DNA of 64,000 nt, from assembly GCA_015039365.1 (NCBI GenBank), contig WION01000016.1, forward strand, positions 372,001-436,000. Direction: 5' to 3'. The notes beneath the pieces are model-generated. The model was not told where the DNA came from, did no database searches, and worked only from the letters and a program-made list of their open reading frames with translations. Shown here in pieces: positions 58,188-64,000 of this stretch. How positions within the stretch are numbered: position 1 is the stretch's first letter; every line of letters starts with the position of its first letter. Source of the DNA: Amanita rubescens. Its lineage: Eukaryota; Basidiomycota; Agaricomycetes; Agaricales; Amanitaceae. A program made the position numbers and the translations under genes.

Positions 58188-60877
58188 CCGTACACGATAC
58201 AGGGAGTCGATCGTAAACGTGCGTTTTCATCGTGTCCCTCTACTTACACGAGTTGCTTCCCATGTGGGTGTATAATCCGGCAATCGTCGGATATGGTCAA
58301 GAAGAGAACGTGTATGCTGCTGTTGGGACCAGTTCATGTCCAAGGTTGGTTGCCCTATATATTGCCGCATCCATGGCTCGGGGAAAGCGTCTATCGATAT
58401 GCGTCAATTTATCTCTATCTGCGGGACGCCGCGGCCGCTCTGGAGTTTCCCTCTCTTTTATTGGCTTGTCCCATCATGGACACCATCATCATTATTAGGA
58501 ACTCGTTGCGGGACGCATGTTCACATGATATTTCGGTACATACAGCTTTTTTTCCATTTATATCTGCGCGACGAGTAAAATTACTTCCGCACAACTTGTC
58601 TATGATTTACCGAACCTGATCTAGCTGATGTGTGCTGGCTATGATAATAATACTATAACTATCCCTGAGGGGACATGACGACAGTATACCATGGATCAGC
58701 GCATTAGCTTCGCGAATCACGATAGCTCATTCGACATCACTTCTAACTCGGACTAGTTAGGGAACAAAGAGTCAACCCCTTGGCGATAGGTCCTCTGCGA
58801 AGAATTGAAGCACGTCCGAAGTCCGACTCGGGAACTCATCACGAACCAGGTCCGAACTGACAACAGGTACCTTTGTCCAATCAGCCCGTATCTCGATATG
58901 TTAGAGCAATGAAGGCGACATTGTCTATGATTTATGACAATCATTCTCCTTTGAAAATTTGTGCACTAACCGACTCATTCTTGCAGATCTCGGCACATGT
59001 GGTGACGTATGCTTTGAAACGAAACCGCCGAAAAAATCCTTCTGATGCAATATGACTAGTATTTAACTGCCAGGACGCCTCTCAATCAACACAGCAACAA
59101 TATTTTTATACCCCTAGACCAGGCTGGTGAGCACAGGTCTAGACATTCTTATTCTTGCAAGCGTTCATCTTAGACATTACACTGACATTATTCCTGCTGC
59201 TCGAGTCACCGCGCAGACAGGTTAGACTCGATTAGACTCGACTAGCATCAACCAAGACATCCTCCTCGGTTTGCTATTCAGCCCGGCAGCCCAGATAACC
59301 TACTTACTAGATCATTTTGGCTCAATGAGCATCTTGAGCCCGCGTACCTTTACAAACCAGGGACTCGGAGTCAAGAGTAGTAACCCTCGGATACGTTTTA
59401 ATTCAATACTCACTTTAGACGCCTTGGGTAAAATGCATATTACCCCTACACCCAATCTTGGTCCGGATTCTGGAACCTACGAGGCTTCGAATTCGAGACT
59501 CTGGACCGTTCGCAGCACACACGGAATCTGCCTCTTAGTTTTCAGCATCCCTGCACAATGCATGAGCACTCCTATGGCTATGGTCGGGAATGAAAGGATC
59601 TCCAGTTCCATATGGCTGCGCCAAGAAGGTGTCAGGTACGGGACACCGCGAATGCCGAGGAGTGTCTACGAGATACATACCTGAGCCTTCATACCTGAGC
59701 CTTCATATGACTCAGAGCCGGAGTGTAACGCCACAGAAGATCGATATTCTCGCTGCGGTTTCAGGAAAGCTCTGCTCTCATTTTCTTGTACCGACAAGCA
59801 ACTTCTTGGCTGCATTCATAACTCGTCCACATGACAAGACTCGAAGGCTCCGGATCAACTATAATGTTCCGCAGTACAATGCGGTGCTTAGGCATGTTCG
59901 CAGGAGGTTTTAAGTACCGCCTCAGTTTACGGATCCTCACGCAAAAGGTGAGGTGTATATCTATCGTGTCAAACCCAAAATTGAATGTCTTTATTCGCAG
60001 TACCAGTTCACGACTCTGGTAAGTTTCTTCTCAAGGTCATTTTGCATAGTGTAGTCTGGGAAAAAGGACTATATTTCTCTAGTCGTCAATAGGAAAATCG
60101 TTTGTATTCAAAATCTCAGCGATGTGAATGAAATGAACGATGACGCATGATGGTAGTGTGGGTCCATCATTCCATTTTCAATCCCGAAAAATCGAATCCG
60201 TTATGCCCTTGTCCACCTTCAGAATCGTTTACGACCATAGTTCCGACAGCGGGCTTATTCGGGCATGATGCACCCACGGGCACCGGGCCATTCCATCCCG
60301 CAATAAAGCGTGCTCAGAGACATTCACAAAGGAATTCAACTCGGCCGAAAGTTCTAGCTATTCTAGCTTTCGGACAGGTTCCATTTTTCACTCGTCGGTT
60401 CCGAAAATGGAAGAAAAGTTAAGAGAGCGTCTCTTGGATCCGAAAAGGATGGATATCGGGCAATAAAGCGGGCCCGGCTTTAGTACTTTGCCACCTTCCA
60501 ATAAGGCATTGAAGCGCCTGCAGACGGGCTGCCCGTTCTCAAGTATGGTAATCTACTGAGCCGAGCGCGCCGCCTCGATATCGATCAAATTTCTCCGAGT
60601 CAAACCGCACGCCATTTTGTTCAATTAAACCTGGGTATAGCCTCGTCCTAAATATTGCGCTATCCATCATATCCGACTTGGAAGGCATTTGTATCATGAT
60701 AATAGGTATAACTATAGGTCTCTTAGACAGTCGGCAATGTACATATCAGACTTGATATCCGCATAACACAGCGTCTGCCGCTACTATTAGATCTATGGTG
60801 GCACTGTCTTTCAAACATTAAGAGACCCATAACTCTAATCCCAAAGAAACACGGTATGATGAGTAGTCCGTCATGAG
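58188..60877. other. Gene-poor region
   Basis: 2.7 kb without a recognisable gene. Open frames here are short or of unbiased composition. A 14-nt direct repeat (tacctgagccttca) occurs twice in tandem at about 59680-59707. No transposon ends or RNA genes recognised. Confidence 0.5.
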
Positions 60878-61757
60878 CTACTTGCCGCCTCCATATCGGG
60901 CCTTGCGGCCAATATCAAATGGAACATATTTGTACTTTATCATATGTCTACGCACAGCGTCAGCCACTGCTCCACCAAATATGAAGAATCACGAGGAAAT
61001 GGAGTACTTACTGAATCTGTCTCCTCATGGTAAGGGCAAAGAGAACGAAGAAATACACGAGAAGGATCGGCCAATAAACAGGGACATCAAATATTTCAGA
61101 TGTCGTGCAAAAAAGCGCAATCAGAGTTGCGCGAGTTGCCGAGAGCCTGAAAATTTCTATTTAGGGGCAACCATAGTCAGAGATGAGGTGGTACTTGCCA
61201 GAACTGCCATTCTGGTAACCGTCTCACAAATGGCCTAAACTCGTCATCGCGTTGGCTTGGTAGTGGGCTAGGAGCGTCACCGCCTTCCTCAATCTCATCT
61301 GCCAACAAGTCTTCCTGTAACGAGGGGTCAAACTTTGGCTGCAGGAATGCCAGGAGTAGATTCAGGAGATAAATTGCATGTGCATCTTGACAAGGCTAAT
61401 CAATCAACTGAAACATACAGGTAGAAAACAAGTAAACGCACAGCATACTAGACAGCCCCGGATTGCATGGTCAGCGCAGGCATGCTATTTGCGACGGGAA
61501 CAGAAACTGACCGATATACCACTAGAAAATCATAAGATACATGCTGAAACGTAAACCAAAGTGCGACTTACTCCCTGTGCGATAAGAATCCTCAACAAAA
61601 AAATCGTTAAAAGGCCACTCGTCCCTAGCCACCGGTAAAGGGAGTAGGGGGTCCATCTGTCCAGAACTTGCTGATACTGTCGCAGAAGTCGGGTATACTG
61701 CGCAGTGAGGTTCTGCAGTGGGGTCGTGTCCAGGCCGTTGTCGCTAGAGGACATCAT
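60878..61757 (-). CDS. RER1: RER1 retrieval receptor
   Basis: Golgi-to-ER sorting receptor with four membrane spans. Six exons: 61757-61572, 61521-61512, 61447-61442, 61385-61199, 61146-61012 and 60947-60878, sum 594 nt, or 197 residues. Sequence motifs: [119 protein letters not shown] and [18 protein letters not shown]. Two neighbouring exons are 10 and 6 nt. The fourth intron (61198-61147) has a GC donor, GCAAGT. An ATG pair lies at the start; either may be used. Divergent from the Tda10-like kinase with 64 bp between ATGs. Confidence 0.95.
61442..61447 (-). other. 6-nt microexon of RER1
   Basis: TATGCT lies between an intron ending TCTAG and another starting GTGCGT. With split codons on both sides it gives V-C-Y in WYIVCYA of the conserved motif; total length divides by three only with this choice. 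Confidence 0.8.
61512..61521 (-). other. 10-nt microexon of RER1
   Basis: TGGTATATCG encodes WYI and the first base of V; flanked by TTCTAG and GTCAGT. Confidence 0.88.
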
Positions 61758-61821
61758 AAGGCTATATGTTTGAAGTGTTCAGGTACACGACAGCGCTAGA
61801 GGTTAAGGCGGAGTTTGAAAT

Positions 61822-62850
61822 ATGCCGTGCACGTCTATTGTTAACCGCATCTCTCAGCATATCTTGACTCTCCTACAAACGACGCGGCGCCGGCCTCTGT
61901 TCGTTGGTTTGCAAGGCCCTCAAGGTTCGGGAAAGTCATACACTTCGAAGCTCCTACAGGACTGTCTGTCTTCGCCTCCGCTGGGCCTCCGCGTAGCCGT
62001 GCTTTCAATTGATGATCTTTATCTCCCACATAAGGCTTTACAAGCCCTCACCCAATCTAATCCCGGAAACCGTCTTTTACATGGGCGCGGCCAACCGGGT
62101 ACACATGATGTAGACCTGGGTCTCCGCATTTTCAGTGCACTTACGGAATGCCAATCTAATGTTGAGCTACCTCGGTTTGATAAGAGTCTTCACAATGGCG
62201 AAGGCGATAGGCTGCCTATGGATGGTAGCGGCATCACAATTCGACAACCACCTTGTCTTGACGTTGTCATTTTGGAGGGATGGTTTGTTGGATTTTATCC
62301 AATCACAACGGAAGAGCTGGAACAAAAATGGCGAGATACTTGGGCGAAGGAGAGCATTGTTCTCGGTATTGGTGAACTAGCAGGGAAGAGTCAAGTCATG
62401 CAACTCAATGAGCTTCTCGACCATTATGTGAAGTTGTGGGGTTACCTCGATACCCTTGTTAAAGTCAGCGATATTTTACTTAAACTGAAAGCGACATTCA
62501 TGACGATTGCTTCATAGCTTGCCCCGAAGTTGGAACTATCACCAGAGAATCCGTCGCAATATTCCATTATTTACAAATGGCGTCTTGAACAGGAGCACTA
62601 TATGAAGGCCCATAATGGCGGAGTAGGCATGAGCGATGATAAAGTCAAGACGTCAGTCTCTACCACATAACTGTTACCTCCAAAGAACTTACCTTCAGTT
62701 AGGTTTGTTGATCGATATATACCTGGATATGTATTCTTTGGTGATGTGATGACCAAAAATACCGTACATCCCAGCGCCAGATGGGTCGGCAAAGGCTTGA
62801 AAATATTGCTGGATGATACCCGAGAGATGGTGGATTGCACTACGTTCTGA
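61822..62850 (+). CDS. Tda10/glycerate-kinase-like P-loop kinase
   Basis: Three exons: 61822-62463, 62518-62651 and 62703-62850, total 924 nt, or 307 residues. The Walker A motif GLQGPQGSGKSYTS is followed by AVLSIDDLYLPHKALQ (Walker B-type Asp pair), GRGQPGTHDVDLGLRIF and LPRFDKSLHNGEGDRLP, then DVVILEGWFVGFYP. The C-terminus has YSIIYKWRLEQEHYMKA and TFVDRYIPGYVFFGDVMTK. This is the yeast Tda10/YGR205W type, close to plant D-glycerate 3-kinase. Phosphorylates a small acid or a related substrate; unproven. The first codon ATG at 61822 is the only ATG in good position. Downstream DNA is gene-poor. Confidence 0.88.
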
Positions 62851-64000
62851 CGTCATAACTGCTGTCCGACGTAGTTTCTCGTGGTACAGGCTTGCCGACA
62901 AGGAGCAGATTCCACAGCAAGCGACTTTTTGTATTCTACGTATGGCTGGTTCATTCGTCAACTACGCAGTTGCGTATTCTCCGCAAATGTGAATAATAGC
63001 CAAGCCAACCTGTCCTCGGTTACAATAATATTGCTGGTTCAACTATTATGACATGGAGACGCGTCACGGAATGTTTCGCCTGTACAGCCAGTGGCTGCGC
63101 ACCAACGCGTGCAATACCGACACTGAAAAAAGTTCGGCCGCCGTGTAAACCTCTTGGCAAGGCGCAGTATTTTGCAGCGCGTCGCACCCCACACGTTTGA
63201 TTCCATTCTTTTATTGATGTGCATGTCCGCCTCACGCCCGCTTATGCCCGCTTGTTCCGCGCGTCCGACCGATTTTGACCAGAAAGTGAGCCGAGAAATC
63301 ATTATAGAATTCTTACCTAAACATCCGACGGAAGCTGCAAGCATACGTACTCCATATTGTTAGTGAGCTCCATCTGCTCCATTCCATTCATATTTTTCAA
63401 AGATCACCCGGTCCCTGACAGACAACGTTGTTTTGAAGGTCTAGAGCGCAACACGTGGATTAAGCTCTTGCATTCTCTCTGAAGTTTACTATTCCGATTA
63501 TCGCGCCTCCTGTCTTTGTTATCTCTGACGCAACTCCTCGAGTTTGTCATGTTGGATGGGGACGTTAAGCATCTCTGCTGACTATATTGAATCCCTGTGT
63601 TCAGTAAGCGGTAGGGACAGTCCGCCCGTTACCAGCGGGAAGGGGATGGCCCGGACACGTTTGCACATACCTCCGCTGCATAGCGCTGGTGACTATTTAA
63701 GGTGGTTTGATGGTATCAGAATCGATCACGGTCCCAAAGATATCCGTATGGAGAGAGCTGAAAACCCAGGTACTAGCTCTAAGAGGGTCCTACCGACGAT
63801 TAGCTGGCCAACTAATCTCAGCATCCATGTCACGGCATTTCATTTCAACTGCACGGCGATTTCCAGAACTCGTGGAATACTTGGATGTGGCCTTTGCAAA
63901 TGTCGTTGAGGATGGCTGGAGTTATCAGATATGCGCGGTGAAGCGTTTGAGAAGCTTTTTTTTCGCAGCGGATCATAGACCTACGTGGCGAGGAGACACG
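62851..64000. other. Right flank, no clear gene; possible coding start at the edge
   Basis: The final 150 nt contain two overlapping open frames. One reads FPELVEYLDVAFANVVEDGW, the other, from about 63930, reads MRGEAFEKLFFAADHRPTW. Both stay open to the edge. Either could be the first exon of a gene beyond the window. The rest of the interval shows no coding signal. Confidence 0.25.

Noticed and set aside
58232..59913. Several open frames of 60-137 codons
   Set aside because: Composition is unbiased, no conserved motifs, and frames change freely; treated as non-coding.
1..64000. CRISPR arrays, prophage, insertion sequences or bacterial operons
   Set aside because: None seen; gene structure with spliceosomal introns is eukaryotic throughout.

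Overview
The window is nuclear DNA of a filamentous basidiomycete, most likely an agaricomycete. Nearly every gene is split by many introns of about 46-65 nt with GT-AG ends and a TACTAAC-like branch sequence. The proteins have a basidiomycete set of families: phenylalanine ammonia-lyase, a Hrd3/SEL1L protein, a TmpA-like membrane reductase, and SAP-ankyrin and RGG proteins. There are no operons, prophage, IS elements or CRISPR arrays. I rebuilt gene models by joining reading frames at splice sites. Where I summed exon lengths (NAD kinase, CPS, PAL, REXO2, Psf3, FCF1, RER1, the Tda10-like kinase) the totals divide by three.

Layout. 1-3.9 kb: minus-strand BRCT-domain protein running off the left edge. 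4.0-5.5 kb: NAD kinase. 5.7-13.4 kb: a small unknown gene, a frame-disrupted XPG/Asteroid-type gene, an intron-containing tRNA-Leu(UAG), an unknown conserved gene and a peroxisomal 4-coumarate:CoA-ligase-like enzyme. 13.4-16.6 kb: gene-poor DNA with repeat remnants and a damaged membrane-protein gene. 16.6-19.4 kb: RGG/RRM protein and two tandem cornichon/Erv14 genes. 19.5-32 kb: a minus-strand run of SAP-ankyrin protein, coiled-coil protein, D-2-hydroxyacid dehydrogenase, GT49 glycosyltransferase, N-acetylglucosamine kinase, SWIB protein, Hrd3/SEL1L and a prenyltransferase-alpha-repeat protein. 32-42 kb: oligoribonuclease, GINS subunit Psf3, TmpA-like protein, arginine-specific carbamoyl-phosphate synthase large chain. 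42-48 kb: FAD amine oxidase, phenylalanine ammonia-lyase, FCF1. 49.5-58 kb: UPF0696-like protein, a very large acidic protein, IMPACT/YIH1. 58-60.9 kb: gene-poor. 60.9-62.9 kb: RER1 and a Tda10-type P-loop kinase.

Functional links are loose, as expected of a eukaryotic chromosome. Erv14-type cornichons, RER1 and Hrd3 all serve the early secretory pathway and ER quality control. PAL and the CoA ligase with a C-terminal AKL could be consecutive steps of phenylpropanoid catabolism, but they lie 31 kb apart and this is inference.

The most notable signals are structural. There are microexons of 6, 8, 10, 10, 15 and 17 nt inside conserved proteins, several GC-AG introns, an FCF1 gene whose first coding exon is only the ATG, and a set of single-base frame breaks, mostly one extra base in a short homopolymer. 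The last point suggests residual assembly errors in some genes and possible true decay in the XPG-like gene. I saw no clear undescribed multi-gene system.
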